From the NCBI RefSeq assembly GCF_030867145.1, contig NC_134427.1:11927001-11991000 (forward strand): a stretch of DNA of 64,000 nucleotides, given 5' to 3'. Made by a program: the position numbers and the translations under genes. The stretch is from Opisthocomus hoazin (Eukaryota > Chordata > Aves > Opisthocomiformes > Opisthocomidae). The notes beneath the pieces were generated by a model, which saw only the letters and a list, made by a program, of their open reading frames with translations, ran no database searches and was not told where the DNA came from. Positions 35,096 through 49,200 of this stretch are shown here, piece by piece (within the stretch, counting starts at the first letter, position 1; every line of letters starts with the position of its first letter).

Positions 35096-38000
35096 CCATC
35101 ACCAGCGCTGCAGTTACAAGCTGCTGTGCAAGTAAAAGCCGGTACTTCTCCCGTGCCCCCGGCGCTGGGCCCCCCAGGTACCTCGGAGTGCAGGCAGTGG
35201 GGGCAACGAGCCATCACCCTCCTCAGCTCTTTGCCAGGAGCAATGTGCCATTCACTGCGGGGGTTTCTTCCTCCTCTTGCTTGAGTCCACTTGGGGCTGG
35301 TTTTATGTGTTTTCCAACCAGCCTAACGTGCTGCTCTTTCTGCCCTGGTCTGCGAGTCTGTGTTGCATTGACTTAACTAATCTGGTGCCTTGCACATGCA
35401 CAGGACATCTGCTCTCTGACGTTTGGTACCCCTGGGAGGGATTTTGCTCAGCTCCCAAGTTTGCATTGCCATCTTTGAGATGTGGGTAGCCCTGGGGTCT
35501 TCTGCATCATCTGTGCCCACATCTTCGAGGCTCGGGCTCGTAATGCTGCCACTGCAGCTTATTCTAGGGCCTTCAGTAGTTCACCCTACCCCAACTAAGG
35601 ACTTTTTAATAATTTATCTGCATCACAGCTACAAACAACAGGTGTTACACCCCACAATGAGCCTTCTCTGCTCCCCTCCTGCCCTGGTGGTCCCTTCTCC
35701 TGGTCTCCGGTCCTGGGCTGATGGCTGTCCCGAGCAGATGTCCCTGAGCCACCCCTTGCATCCTCAGTGGACTCATGAATCTGGGCTGGTGTTAGTAGCA
35801 GAACCCAGGCATGGCTTGTGCCTGCCTCCTAGCCCCCTCAGTGAAAGAGAAGTGTAAATGATTTTTCTTAATAACTTGTGCTGATACAAACTCTTCTTGG
35901 AGCTAGACACCCATGAAGCTGGCTTGCGCAGGGTTTGGTCTGGGTCACATCAGCTGTGGTCCCTGCTCAGGTGCCATGCTCCAGAAAGACTGTCAGGAGC
36001 AGAACAAGTTCCTCATGGAGTTTCTTCACTGTGCTCAGGGCTGGAGTAGGACCCTGTACCCAGCGACCAGGCTCTCCTGCCTGCTCTGCAGTCTGCAGGT
36101 GATGCAGAGATACGGCCTCCTTGAGAAAAGGCTTCCGGAGCCCTGCCATTTCACGATGCTCTGCCCTGCCTGCTCACCAGGGACACAGTGAGTCTTATTT
36201 TTATTCAGTCTCCTGTGATCCCTGCAAATCTCACCATTATCTGGATGCTCCTAAATTCAGGACTGTTCTGTATTCTTCTACCTGGATAATGTCTGCTTTG
36301 AGACTTTCTACTGTGGCCACCTACTGCAGCATGTCCCCGGCAGTAAATTGAATTGTAAGACTTCTCCTGCATGAAGTTCTGCCTTGTGCTAGTGCTTTCT
36401 GGTTTCTGATAGTGCACTGGCCTTGGAGGGGGAAAACTCCATTAGGAAAATAAACATGTTGAATGCAAAACCTTGAATGTAGCTGGGAGGCAGAATGTCG
36501 TCTGACAGTTCCTTTGGCTTGTCAAAGCCTCTGAGTGATGGGTGCCAGTGGGCTGCTGTCTTTAAAAATGACCTTTTGTGAAAAACAAATTGAGGGAAAA
36601 TGTCTCATAAAAAAAAAAAACCCAAAAAACAAACACCCAGCAGTTTATGGAAATCTTTCTACTGCAAAGCAACAGCGAAGGTTCCCTGTAAGCTGGCCTT
36701 GGCTTGATTGCCTTCTGTCAGACATGAAGGGCATAGCTTGTGCTTTCTGTGAGAACTCCAACTTATGGACCTGTTTGCCTGGAGTAGTTGGCTGTTATTC
36801 CTTTTCCCTTCTCCAACCTTGATCCTAGAGCAGGAGCATGGCGAGGCTCTGCTGCTGATAGACCCTACCTGAGATGATTCCTAGCTGCTCATCAACACAG
36901 GCCATGTTATCTCAGGACCCAAGCAACAGCTCAGAAAATTTCTTAGCTGCCACCTCCAGACCCAGGTCTGGCCAGGACTGGTAAGCACTCCAGTGACCTG
37001 CCCAAGCTGGCTGCCATGCACTGACCCACCAAGCTCTCCCTCTTGTTCCAGTATGGGATATTCTGCATTGCTTTCTGCCATGGCAGCTTGTGACTTTGCC
37101 ATGCAGTGTTATGCTGGGTGCTACCATGGTCCCCAGTTGCTGGCTGGTCCTGTGTCCTCATGGCTCCGTGTCCCTCTGTGCCTGCCACAGCTGGGGTGCA
37201 GGGGAGGGGTGTCGTGACAGCTGAAGGGCCCCAAGCTAAGCTCGGCATCTCCAAAGGCCCTGCCAAAGCAAATCCCACTGCCTGGGGCCTCCGATCCCCA
37301 TGGCCTTTCACTGCCTGCTTAAACCCGTGCCCTTCCTTCCCAGTCTCTTCACTCTTTTTGGAGTGGGATGGCTTTACGCTGTGGGATCTTCAAGGAGTCA
37401 ATGAATCGTATTGATGTTGTTCACATTCTCTGTAAATTCAGAGAAATTACCAGATGAATATTTGATGAGGCTAATTAAGACTGAATTACTGCCACACTCC
37501 TGCTTCCCTTCCCTCTGTTCTCTCTGGAGTGTGGATGGGCGTTTAGTTCCATAATGTGTCCTGCCCCAAAGCCTGGGTCTTCTGGTTGTCACGAACCAGC
37601 CATGGCCTGGGTTGGAGCACTGGGGGCAGGGGGGCAAGTGTCTGTGCCTCCTTGCTCTGTTCCTATTCTCATCCCATTTTTCTCCTGCTTTTTTCCTGGG
37701 GCTGGTTACAAAGCAACAGACTTTTGGGGTCCTGGTACTGCCTTGGTCAGACTTATGGCTGTTTTGGCCTTTGGCTGCTGCAGTGGTTAGTTCAGACAAG
37801 AGCTGGTATATTTGGGGGTTCCTGGAAGAATTTCCCTACCACAGTAAAACCTGAGATTACTTGTGACAACCATGGCATTTAACAGTGTGAAGTTGGGAGG
37901 CAGGAGAGTGAAGAAGAGCTGCTGGGACCATTTCACTGAAGGTGAGATGTGTCTGAGAAAGTAAGACTCATGGCCCAAGGCTGTAGAGCTTTTCCACTGC

Positions 38001-40903
38001 AGCACACGGCAACGTTGGAGGTGCCAATGAGCTTAAAGCAGAAAAGTGCAATAACAAGATGCTCAGTGTCAGGTAAGGAAGGAGAGCCTGAACTTGTGCG
38101 TGGCAAGATCTGGCTCCTCTCACCACACTCTGATGCTGGAGGTGGGGGAAGGACATATGAGAAGAGGGATCTGGTGACTGCCTGGCTCCTGCTGGAGGTA
38201 CTGGGAGTACCTGTTGCTGTCTAGTCCACGGCAGCCTGGATGGAGCATCGCTCTGGGACAGTGATGAACTGCAGTCACCATTACCCAGCCAGGCCTCAGT
38301 TTCCCTGCCCAGGAGCATGTCAGAGAGCACCAAGCAGTGCTGTGGTGAGATTCTTGCATGGGAAGCACGAGTGTTGACTTTCAAAGCCCACCAGCTTGCA
38401 AAGAACATGGGAAGAATTTCAACCACTGATTTTGAAGCCCTGGACTGCAGTCTTACACTAGAGTACTCAAAACCAGAGCATAAACCTTCTATGCATCCTA
38501 TCCCTTTTTTTGACCTTCTCAATAACCCAACAGGGCTTTTTAATTAAGGACATACCCTCATAGCCTTACTGTTATTGTGTTTTTTCTGTGAAAGAAATTT
38601 CCAGCTGAAGTGCTGGGACTACAACATGGGGACAGTTTTTATTTGAGACATGAATCTTCTCCAATCTCTGCTGCTGGAGGTTGTTTCCTCAGCTCTCATT
38701 CCTGGCTCTGGCAGGAGGGCAAAAAATGGTCTTTGCATCAGTGTCTTGGTTGTTGCTGGCCCAAGCAAGGGCAGTCTGGTAGTTCAAACAGAGAAATGGA
38801 AGTAGCAGATTTTCTGTCCCTGAGCTGCTATGGGCCATGAAGTAAACCAAGGCTTAGCCCCAGGATTTCTACTGCTCAAGACTGTTGTGACTCAGGACAC
38901 GTCTACAGTGCTTTGTCCTCCTGGATACTATCCTGCAGGAAAACCTTCAGTGAAAACCCATGAAGTTTTCCTTTGGCCATATTTCATGGAGCTGCATGTT
39001 CCCACTTTTCTTCAGCCTTTATCAGTACTCCTGGGAGCAATTATGTCACAGTGCTTGATGGGGTCAGGATTCGGGAATTTCCTGAGGCCTCAGCCTCACT
39101 GAGAAAGGGCATGAGTCTTTCTGCTGGCTTTCCAGGTGAGTCCATGCTCTGTACGTGCATGAGCATTTGTACTTGCTTAGATTTGCTTGAAGAACAACAG
39201 GGTGCTTTACAGTTAGGAGCCATCCCTAGGAAAGCTGTGATAGACACTGAGTACACACTCGCTGAGGATCCAGATGTACCTTCTGGCCACGGTCTGGTTT
39301 CCAACCCCACCTCATCCACCGTGATTAGCTGTGGTGGCTGTTGATGAATTTGAGCCTCTGTTAGTGCTCCAACCCCAGTTCCTCAGCAGAGGGTAAGCCA
39401 GTCCCTGATGGCCCTCATGAGAGTCGGATGTCACAATGGTTTTCGTGTCACTCTCGATTTCCTACATGCACACTAAATATGTGTGAGAATATGGACCAGA
39501 CCCTTTGCGAGGGTTTCAGCCCTGCCAAGCCCTGGGGAGCGATGGCCAAGCAATCTGGGCACCCATCAGCTCAAGTCCTCTGAGAAGTGGCTGCCTGCTG
39601 AGTAAGGAGGGACTTTATTCACCTGCTCTGAGACAGAAAATCCTTCTCCTTCCCCTTGTTCTGCTTGCCATAGCATGGCCCACATTAACGATAATGAGTT
39701 AACGAACCAGGGTAAGTAATAGGGCTTTGTTCTTGGCCTCTCTCTTTCCCAATTCACCTTTAAAGACATGAAAGGCAAAAATAGAACAAGAGCACCTCTG
39801 TGGGCATGCTTCCATCCTCCCCCTTTTCTCAGTCTTTCTTTTCTCCTTTCACCTGCCTTTCCCTGTTCCCTGCTATGCCCTGATCCAGCCAGCGCAGAGA
39901 GCTGCTGCTGCTGTCAAAGATGCCCTTATCTCCAAGGTGTGGCTGGTATTTCAGATTCAGAGGCAGCATTGGGATCCCTGCTTGGAGTCCCTCCTCACTG
40001 GGGAAGGGGAGACACAAAAAAGGAGGCTGACATGAGCTGCCCATTGTAAAACAGGGCAGGTGTGCTGCAGTAAATTGAGTGATAGGCAGAAATAAGCACA
40101 AAAGAATCAGAAGGACAGATAGGAATGAGGGATCAATAAACCGAGACTAAAGATAGCAAAAGAGCTATACTGAGGGTTGTTGACAGAGAAATAGATGTTG
40201 CAGCCAGAAAGATCCTCAAACCAGAGAAACATCGAATGAGAGAGATGAAATTTGAAGAAGGGTCATTTTAAGTGCACTTTACTGCAGGACCAGGATTAGC
40301 CCAGACAATACATGTCTCATGCTTCGTTTTTCTCTGCTCATTTTAACACCCCTGAGTGGTGGGATGGGAGCCGCTTCAGTGGCCCCACTCTCGGCTACTG
40401 GATTCAGACCTCCATGTTAGAGTCAGTCCATTGTATGTTTCAAAATAATTATTTCTCATGCACCAGCTGAGCCTGTCTTTACCCTGTCCTCCCAGCCCAA
40501 GCCAGGGATGCTGGTTTGGTCCTGTGTGCTGGTGAAAGGCTGCTCGGAGCATTCTTGTGGAGCCGGGCTGTATAACTGCTGCTCTTAAGATCTCTTGACC
40601 GAATTTATGTGCTGCATAGCCAGATTCCAGGTTTAAATCAAACTTTGCCATAATTGAATCCTGCCTTTCTCTCCAGCCTGTCACTCCCAACTAGGACTGG
40701 CAGTTTTCAAAAAGGTAAAAAAGTGTAGAACAAGCAGCACTGGGGTGCTCAGGTACAGGATGACCTGGAGGACACAATTTGGTGGGGTGAGGAGTAAAGG
40801 TTTTCCAGGTGTTGATCCCTGGCACTTGTTGCACTAAGCCTGGATTTTACTGGCTTTGGTTGTTTTTCACCAATCTAATGACCAGTGAGCTTGTTAGGGA
40901 GTC

Positions 40904-40952
40904 CCTATAATACCTATATTACCTACTATATATACTACCTACCCTATAATAC
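40904..40952 (+). repeat. Short imperfect direct repeat (ccctataatacct)
   Basis: Two exact copies of ccctataatacct flank degenerate ctatattacctactatatat units. Probably a small slippage-derived simple repeat. Confidence 0.7.
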
Positions 40953-42149
40953 CTGTCCTTAGGGGAGCCTATTCCCCAGGTATTCCCAGCATGGCTCTCT
41001 GCCTAAAAGCCGACTGAGTTAGAGGAAGCCTCATACTCTGGAATTGCTTTACTTCTTATGGGCTGGTCTGAGAAAGGAGCGAAAGTGTTCAGCAGTGTTT
41101 ATTTCCTCTTATTGTTATTAATTAGGTGACATGCTCCACATACCCTCCTTCTTTCTGGGCATTTGATTAAACCCTGTGAAACTCCTGAGGGCAACTGAAG
41201 TCCACCCTTCTCTTCATGCATCCTGGGAGGCCCAGCCAGAGCAGACATTCCTCTCCAGGGGATGTGATGGAGGCATCTTCTCTGGCTCTGCAGGCTCCTT
41301 TCTCAATCATTTCCTCCTCAGCAGAAGACCCAGAGCCTCCAGCTCTGCTGACCTGCAGCCTGCCCACTAGGCAGAAGAGAATGGCTATGGATGGGGACAA
41401 GTGACAGCGGACCTCGCTCTGCAGAGGTGGGCTTGTCTGTACTACCCTATGGCTGGCTGGAGGGCAAGAAGCGGTGGAGCAACTGGCACTGATGCTACTC
41501 TGGGAGCACCTGAGTCCCCTGTGACAGTGGATGAGGGAATGGCAGGCCAAAATCCTCTCTTATGCCAATGAAGTGTTTGCAGAGGCGCTTGGGAGTGATG
41601 ATAAAGGGAAGTGGCTGCAAGTCCTTCTCTGCCGAGGCTTAGGAGGTTTGGGAAGCCTCCAGCTCCTCCCACCTGCTGCAGGCTCGGGCACCTTCCCAGA
41701 GCATGCCGGTGTCTGATGGTCACTGTCACTGATGGTCACTTGCAGGGCTGCAAAGCAAGGAGGACTTGAAGGGGTTCGTCTGCTCCAAACCTGACCTCAA
41801 AAGAAAGAGCATAGACATGAAGCAAGAGCCCGAGGGGACTGATTTGTCCGAGCACGGCTGAGATGATAGCATCTCCAGGAAGGTGTAACCATTCGGTGGT
41901 AAGAGCAGAGGATGGGATGAGCTACGAGAGGGGAGCAAGCCTGTCCTGCCTGGGAGATGCTTCCCTTCCCAGCTGCCTCTGGTTTACCCCAGCATGGCCC
42001 TTCCTGAGGGAGGTATCCACGCTCAGAGCGCTTTGTTCAACAGGCTTGCAGTGATCAGTGCACTGGAGCCATTTATCAGTCCTGATGCATATTTAATGCT
42101 GAAATGGTGAGCAGAAGTGGAGCAGTGTTTGCAGACAGGCGAGCTGGGG

Positions 42150-42242
42150 AGCTTTGCCATGGCCGTTAACGGTCCTGCATTAATTATGATAGAATAAATA
42201 ATTTACAGGGCTAATAACAAAGGCTTATTTTTAACGGTTATG
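42150..42242. promoter_or_regulatory. AT-rich block with clustered AACGG motifs
   Basis: A palindrome CCGTTAACGG is followed within 65 bases by taattatgat, aataaataattta, acaaagg and ttaacggttatgg. The AACGG units fit MYB cores and the others homeodomain or SOX/TCF cores. Composition differs sharply from the flanks. This is a candidate enhancer by appearance only. Confidence 0.3.
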
Positions 42243-43117
42243 GAAATCCCAGCTTGCTCCTGGAAGGGGGAGTGAGAAAGCTCTGCTTCTGAACCAAGTG
42301 GACAGCAGAGCACATGGGATCTGCTGGGGATGCTGTGCTGGCTGGTGACATTTTGGGGGATCAATACCCCTGGCTGAGACATGCAAAACCCTAAGGCATT
42401 GTGGCTTTCCCCAGCACCTGCCAGTGTGTATGGAAAGCCTGTGGGGACGGGGACTGGAGGAATCGGCCTCTTCTGGGGGCCCAGGCAGTTGTTTTCCTGC
42501 TGCTCATGTTGGGGAGCAGGGCAGCAGCCAGCTTGTTTCCCCAGTGCTCCCTGAGCACCCTGCTCAGGTCCTGCATTGAGCATTTCTGCCACGATGCCTC
42601 CATAACCCCCCTCCTGCCCTTCCCTCCTTCTCTCATCTGGTGCCAAGGATTTTCTGATTTTTCCTCTCCATTTAACCTTGTCAGGCGAGAAGCATGTAGA
42701 CCTCGAGCTCTGCAAGGGCATTGATTGCATGGGAATTGTCCCCAGTGAAAGTCAGCTCCAGCTCGGCCCCTGCCTGGCAGCTCTGTGGTTTGTTCTGCCT
42801 GTATCTCTCTCTTTCCTTCAAGGCGTTCATTCCTTCCTTCCTTCTCTCCACAACCAGCTCTTTTACTTCTTCAAGCATTAATATGGATGTTTTCTTGTGC
42901 TGCTGTTGTCCTTCAGCTTAAATAGCTTTTTCTCCCTCCCTGGTGTTTACTCTCTAGATGTATTTATAGCGAAAAAAATCAGATCACTGCCAGTTTGCTT
43001 TACCGAGGCTAAGCATGCTATATTCTTCTATACTGCTTTCATACCATGTTCCCTCCATTCACCAGCTCATGCAGGAGCCCTTCTCTGCTCGTTTCTAACC
43101 TTTTTTACTGTGGATAG

Positions 43118-43285
43118 CCCTCTGGCTTAGCTACCATGTAGTGAGTGACCCTGGGCAAATGATTTCACTTATCCTGCCTCAGCTTCCCCACCTATAAAGA
43201 GAAAACAGTGACCCCATCCTACGGCATGGGGTGGGTTAGATGCTGTAGGAAGTACAGGAGCTTTCTCCTTCCCAGCCCTGGTCCT
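43118..43285 (+). mobile_element. MIR SINE
   Basis: The order agtgagtgaccctgggcaaa, tgatttcacttatcctgcct, cagcttccccacctataaag, then gggtgggttagatgctgtag follows the MIR core and 3' half (tgtgaccttgggcaagtcac, cctcagtttcctcatctgta, aaatgggg). It is an ancient amniote-age copy, diverged but collinear. Confidence 0.65.
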
Positions 43286-46200
43286 TTATGGGCGCTCATT
43301 TCAATACTCTGTAAATTTAGATCTCAACAGAAACACACACTGAAGTTATATGGGACATGAGTCCTGTCGCAGACCACTGCAGGCAGCCTCAGAACAGCCA
43401 AGTAGTCCAAAGGAGCATCCATAGTAGGCTGAATGCTGGTGACTCACCCACACATCACCAAACACATCCTAGGTCCTGCCATTAAACCTAAAACAGGGGG
43501 AAGAAGTCATGATGATAAAGTTTTCCAGGGAAAGCAACAGCAGCTGGGAACTTGTGTGATGCCTCTTCTCTGATCTGTTGATGCAAACCCTGAAAACCTC
43601 GTGGTTTTCTTGAGTGTCTAACCAGTGCCCCATAGATGGCTGCGAGTGGGATTGTAACGCCTCCCCTAGACTCACATTTGTCTCTTCTGGGGTCCCATCA
43701 CACTCACAGGTTTTCAAGACTTCCCTGGACTCACAGACTTAGATAATTTTCTTCCTTGGCCCTTCCCAACTGATGACCCTTGATGGGTGGTGGAAACAGC
43801 TGTTCCTAACCCCATGCTCATGAGCCTGAGCCCTGCACGCTGCACCCCTTGTTCCCCCTCACAATGGGCTCCAAGCTGTCTTTGCTGGGTGATGGGCTGC
43901 GCACCCTCCACCTGCGCCTGCTGCCTCCTGTCTTTGTACCAGTGTCAAATGTCATCAGCATGAGGTCACGAATGACAAATTTGTATGGGTCACAAACCCG
44001 CCCTGCAGGGAGCTCTGCTGGTACCTTTCTTCCAGCCTCATTCTTCCCTTTCCAGGACTCACTTTTGGCTGTTTTGTGTTCTCCCACTCCCCACATGTTC
44101 CTGCTTTGGGCACCATCACCCATGGAGCACCAGCACTAAGACCAGAGAAGTGAGACTGCGCTGTTCCCTTTGCCTTTCTCTTTCAACACAGTTACCACAT
44201 TAGCCTGGCAGCATAAACCCACTATGTGTTTCAACCCCTTTTTCTTTGGTGTCCATGCAGTTCATTGCCCTTTTCTTCCTACTCTTGCTTTGCAGCCCCA
44301 TCTGCTGAGGCACAAGGAACAGAGTGCAACTCAAAACTGCCCATACAGAGGATGCATTTGAATGTATAAGTAGCCACCCTTGGACTGTTCCCATGCAAGA
44401 CAAGAGACATTTTAGAGGAGACCAGGACAGCCCCAAGCACTGACTCTGCTGACACAGGAGAATGCAGCAGATTTCACCTAGAAAGTGGCTGTTTGAACAG
44501 AGGAGTGTAGCACAGCTCAGAAGTGCTTGTGTCTGGAGAGTGGATGTTTACACAAGGGAATAGTGAGTTCGCCTTGCTGTTAGAGCACAAAACAAATGTT
44601 TCCCCAGGTAAGTGCAGATCCCAAGCTCAGCTTTTGCATTGGGCGTGTGGCTTTGGAGCGTACAGACGGGCAGGCACTGCCTGTGCAAGGGTAGCAGGTT
44701 AAGTGTCCCGCTATGGACATCTAAAGGCAAAGCAGCACCTTGAAGAGCTGCTCCTGGTCTCTCCCTGGACACTTGCTGTGCAGATGGAGCAGGTTGAAGG
44801 GCTGGGCCTGGCCAGCTGCATACACAACCAAAGCAGGGCTGGGCGAGACAGGACCTAATCTCATTTCTCAAGAATTAAAAGCCCTAGAGTATACACAGGT
44901 GAAAAATTGCTTTTAATATTATTTTTGTTAGACAAATTCTCTCCCTCTCTTTTTTTTTTTTTTGTTCCAAGAGGACTTGGTAAACAAAGCCACTGACAGA
45001 TTTCCTCTCTTCTCCATTTTAATCAATTGAATATGTTTTCACGCCACCAAATTCCTATCACACTTGCCTGAGTCTTTGGAGAAAGTTTTGAGGGTGGCAC
45101 TTGGGATTAATCGCAGTGCTTCTTGTGAACCTCTGGGAAGTGGCTGGTCGTGCCTCTTTGCATTCATGATAAGACACAGCAGCAGATTCTCTGATAATTA
45201 AAGATACATCCCCATCCTCCCCAAACCTCTCACACATCGCGGTACAGGTACTGCGGCTGCCATGGCGGAGAGCAGCTCTGGTGGCTGAGCACTTCTCCCA
45301 TGGCATGGGAAGCAGGAAAAGAGGAAGAGACTGGAAAGTGGGGTGACTTGTGGCTTGGGGTGGGCTGGGGGACGTGTTGTGTGGGGTAAGGGCAGGACTT
45401 GCCGCAGTGGGGATGCATCCCGGGGAGGTGCTCTGCTGCTGATGGGAAGGGCTTGTATTGGGAATGCTGCGAGGCAGCGCTGCTGGCGAGGTGGACTGGC
45501 TCCCCATTGCATAGCAGCCCTTGTTTTAATTTCAGGGCAAGCACTAGTTTTTGGGCTGTTAACAGGAAAGGGAGTGGACTCAGCTCTTTTCTATGATGGG
45601 GAAAGCAGGAACAAAAAGTACCAAACAGCATTATGAGAGCTGGTGGTGTTGCAAGGCAGCCTGCCATCTCCTTGGCCCTAGATGTGGTAATTGCTGTGGT
45701 CCTTAGGGGGATCAGCACCCTCCAGGAGCCAAAAGCCCCCCTCCACTCTGCCAGGAGCCCCTCTGCTTCACGGCAGTGCCTGGGAGGTGTGTGGGCCTTT
45801 GCAGGCAGTGGGGGTCACACGTCGGGTTGGGGATTTCTGCCCCAGCCAGCCAGGTGAGTTTGCATAGGCTTTTGTTGCAGCAAACATCAGTTACTGCGGG
45901 GATCAGAGGGAACCGATTGCCAAAACGGCTGCGATGAGGGCTGCTGTTGTGGTTTCCATGCTGGAGCTTGTGGGCTGGGGAGGAGGAGGCAAACCAAAAT
46001 ATTTATACCATAAAATGTGCACTTTTTTTGAGCTGAAGCTTGGGCAGCATCCCAGCCCCTCCATATGGGCTTGTAGACATTGCTTACCTGATTTCTTTCT
46101 CTCTCAGGGAGAGCATGACGTGGCTGCTTGGTTGCAGAGGGGGAGGCAGGCAACTTCCATGGCCGGACTCTGGGGATATGGGGGCTGCCGTGGCTGTGGC

Positions 46201-49200
46201 TGCACTTCCCCAGTCCCCTTGTGCCCCGGTGTCCCTGGCTGGAGCCCAGGGCTTCCTTCCTTGCTGTTGGTGGTGGCCCACAGGAGGTGGCAGCAACCCA
46301 TCTTATGTGGATCCCAGGCCTGGGGGAAGGCTCTTGGGTTTGCCCTGTTGATGCCGAGTTCACGCTCTGCAAGTCCGTTGCTTGAAAGCCCTACCCACCA
46401 GGCACGTCTGCCCAGCCTGTGGTTTTGCCAAGCTGTGTAAGGACCTGAGGGATGGGATGGAGGGGAGGGCAAGTGCGGGGTGCAGGCAGAGCAGTGTGCG
46501 TGCACCCCAATGTGGGATATGCTCGGTGGCACCCATGTGGTTCAGAGAGACATGACTGGCTCAGGGGGTGGGGAGGGCAGAGGTTTTGTACACCTTGTGC
46601 TGGTGCAGAAATGACCTTCTCAGAATCTTGCACTCTGCAGCCCTGGGAAGCTGCTGTGGGGCTGTCCTCTCTTTCCTGTGGCTGGGACGAGGGGTACTGC
46701 AGTGGCTGGGCTGGAGATGCAGCACTATTAATCAAGGCTGCAGGAACAGGGATGTGTGGGGCTGCCAGTGTGTGCCACTGGATGGGACCAGCGTGATGTC
46801 CTCGGTGGCTGAGTCTTCTGAGCCTTTGAGCAGAGCCTTTAGGTGCATCCTGCACTTGGGCTGCAGCAGCCTGGCAGTGTCCTGACCCTCCTTGGTCTTT
46901 GTGAGAGATGCTGAGCCTCTCCACAGTGACTCCTGTGTTATTTAACCTCCCTCCCTTTGTGGCTGGCTGAGAGCTGGATGTCTCTGACTGCAGTGGCCAG
47001 CGCTCAGCCCTAACCAGCTCTGAAATCATGGGCAGGAGCGTGAGCCCCTTCCCATGGAGCAGCAGCCAGTGTGGGGCAGGCTCATTTTGCAATTATGCTG
47101 TGGAACAGTGGTGTTAAATCTTCCAACCTGTCCGCTGGAGACGGCCCCTCTCATGCTCCCTCTGACAAGATTTAAGATGGTCATGGATAACTGGCTTACA
47201 TTAGCGCTGTGCTCATAAATCCTTCCATTATCCCCTTTCAGGCGGTCCCCCGCCGTCAGCCACACAGAGGCTGCTCTTTGTCCCCAGCTGTGGCAACCTC
47301 CCCATGCTCCCCTCATCCCCAGTCCCTGCCCAGCCCCGCTGTCTCCCACTCCTGGCTGTTGTGCACTTGGTATCTTGTCACTCCCACACATTTCTCCTGT
47401 GACAGGGCCAAACTCTGCAGGTGAAAGAGCGCTGGCTGGGCAATTTTCCCTGTTGTTGCTCCTATGGTTTCCCATTGCTTCTCCACCCTTGCATCTAATG
47501 TCCGACTCAGATGAATTCCCCTCTCCCAGGCACTGGTCCCACAGCTCCCATCCTGCTGGTGTGGTTCAGCCAGGCAGGGCACGATTCAGCCCTTCAACAC
47601 GTCTTGAGGTTTTGAATGACATCTGTTACTTTCTTCTCATTCCCGACTCATTTTTGACATGTTTTTGGCTCTGGCTGCCCAGTGGTATTGATTAGACTTT
47701 TTATGGAGTGAGTGCTCTTCCAGTGTTTAGTTATCATGCAGAATGCATTGCTGTGCTACAAGAGCTATGTGATTAAAAAAAAGCCTCCACATAAAACCAG
47801 GCCTTACGTCCTACTCCTCTAATTGCCTGTATAGGAGAGATGGCAAATAAAAATTCTTCATTTCAAGAGGATTGTTTTTTGCAGACCTCTGGTCCTAAAC
47901 ACAGGCTGATAAAGGTTTAATTTGGGTATATAGGGAAGACTATAATAGTTTCCTCATCCCTTGAGAGCATGGTAACCCCACTGCTTTCTTTTCTCTAGGA
48001 AGGGGAGCAGTATGGACTACTGATGGGAGTTTTACTGCCACAGGGACTGGGTGTGTGTGAAGCATATCACAGGTTTGTGTAGGGGAAGACTCTGATTTTG
48101 GTTCCTAGACATAGAGATTTAAAGGTGGCAGCAAAACCCCTGCAGCCCCTCTAAAACCCAGCTTTGGAAAAGCAGCAATGATCAGGGTGCTGCTGCATCT
48201 CAGCTGCCGCTTGACCTTGAAGCAGGATGGGAGTGCTTGGGGGGGCTTCCCTCTCAGGACACTGAGGAGAGCACATGCGGTGGGACCCCTCAGCCCCGAT
48301 ACCTTGCATTGAAGCAAAGCTTGTTCCCCATGAGAGCACCTGGGTCACCAGTTTGCACCCAGTTTTAATGGCTAGCTCTTGTGATGGGATGGGGATGCAT
48401 AGGGCTGCAACCCTGCAGGTGCTTGTCCATGCAAGGAGCTGTCAGATTTATAAGAGGGGGTGAAGGAGGCACTGAAGGCATCAAAATGAAAGACAGCACA
48501 GCAGAAAAAGCCATAAAACACACAGCTTTATGAATGGCAGCCAGGAATCGATTAGCACTGACTGCTAGCTATGGACCATAGCGAGACCCTGGAGCTCTGG
48601 GGTCACTGGGGGAGGAGATGAGGTGAAGCAGCCATAAATCAAAGAAAATGGTTTCAAAGAGGGACCGGTGGGGGAAATGCAGAGAGCCACAGCCGATGCT
48701 TTGGGATGCTGCCCTGGGAACAAGTCTGGGGCCACAGATACCCGAAATGCAGCTGAGGATGGGAGCCAATGGAGGGAAGTGATGCTGAGCATCAGATTTG
48801 GCGCATCCAGGTGAGGAAATCCCAAAAGCTTTTGTGGGGCAGACCCCCAGTCCCTGGCCTTGATGGGGAATGCAGAGTCTCATCCACTCGGCGCACAGGC
48901 ACTCCTGCCAAAATATTTGCATTTCGGGTACAGACACCTGCCAGCCAAATTTGGGTTGGCCTCAACAGCTCTCTGTGGTGGCCAAACAGTGACAGGAGAT
49001 GGAGCCAGGCTGGAGCACCATCTGTCTAAACTAGTGGCAGGGCTGTGATGCCGGCTCCGAAGGGAGCTGACCCTCGTGCCTGTGCCGGGGCAGAGCCCCT
49101 GGGTGTGGGTGTCCCCCCCGGACAGCTGTGCCAGACCATGGGGCAGCAGGGATGCCCTGTCCCACCACCAGCGGCACAGGTACAGGCAACCGTGTCTGGC

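Larger units (their letters stand above)
35096..43117. other. Gene-free stretch
   Basis: About 8 kb without a recognisable gene. It holds an A-rich run at 36608-36635, a purine-rich stretch around 40070-40270, a short repetitive ccctataatacct/tatataccta patch at about 40904-40952, and an AT-rich block at 42165-42240 with several AACGG/TTAACGG motifs. No transposon body was recognised. Confidence 0.5.

Noticed and set aside
38285-38320. MIR-like words (ggcctcagtttccctgccca)
   Set aside because: A single 19-base similarity without the neighbouring MIR parts.
45058-45507. 149-codon - strand frame with a Ser/Pro-rich start
   Set aside because: No recognisable domain; the composition follows local sequence and no splice sites or polyadenylation signal support it.
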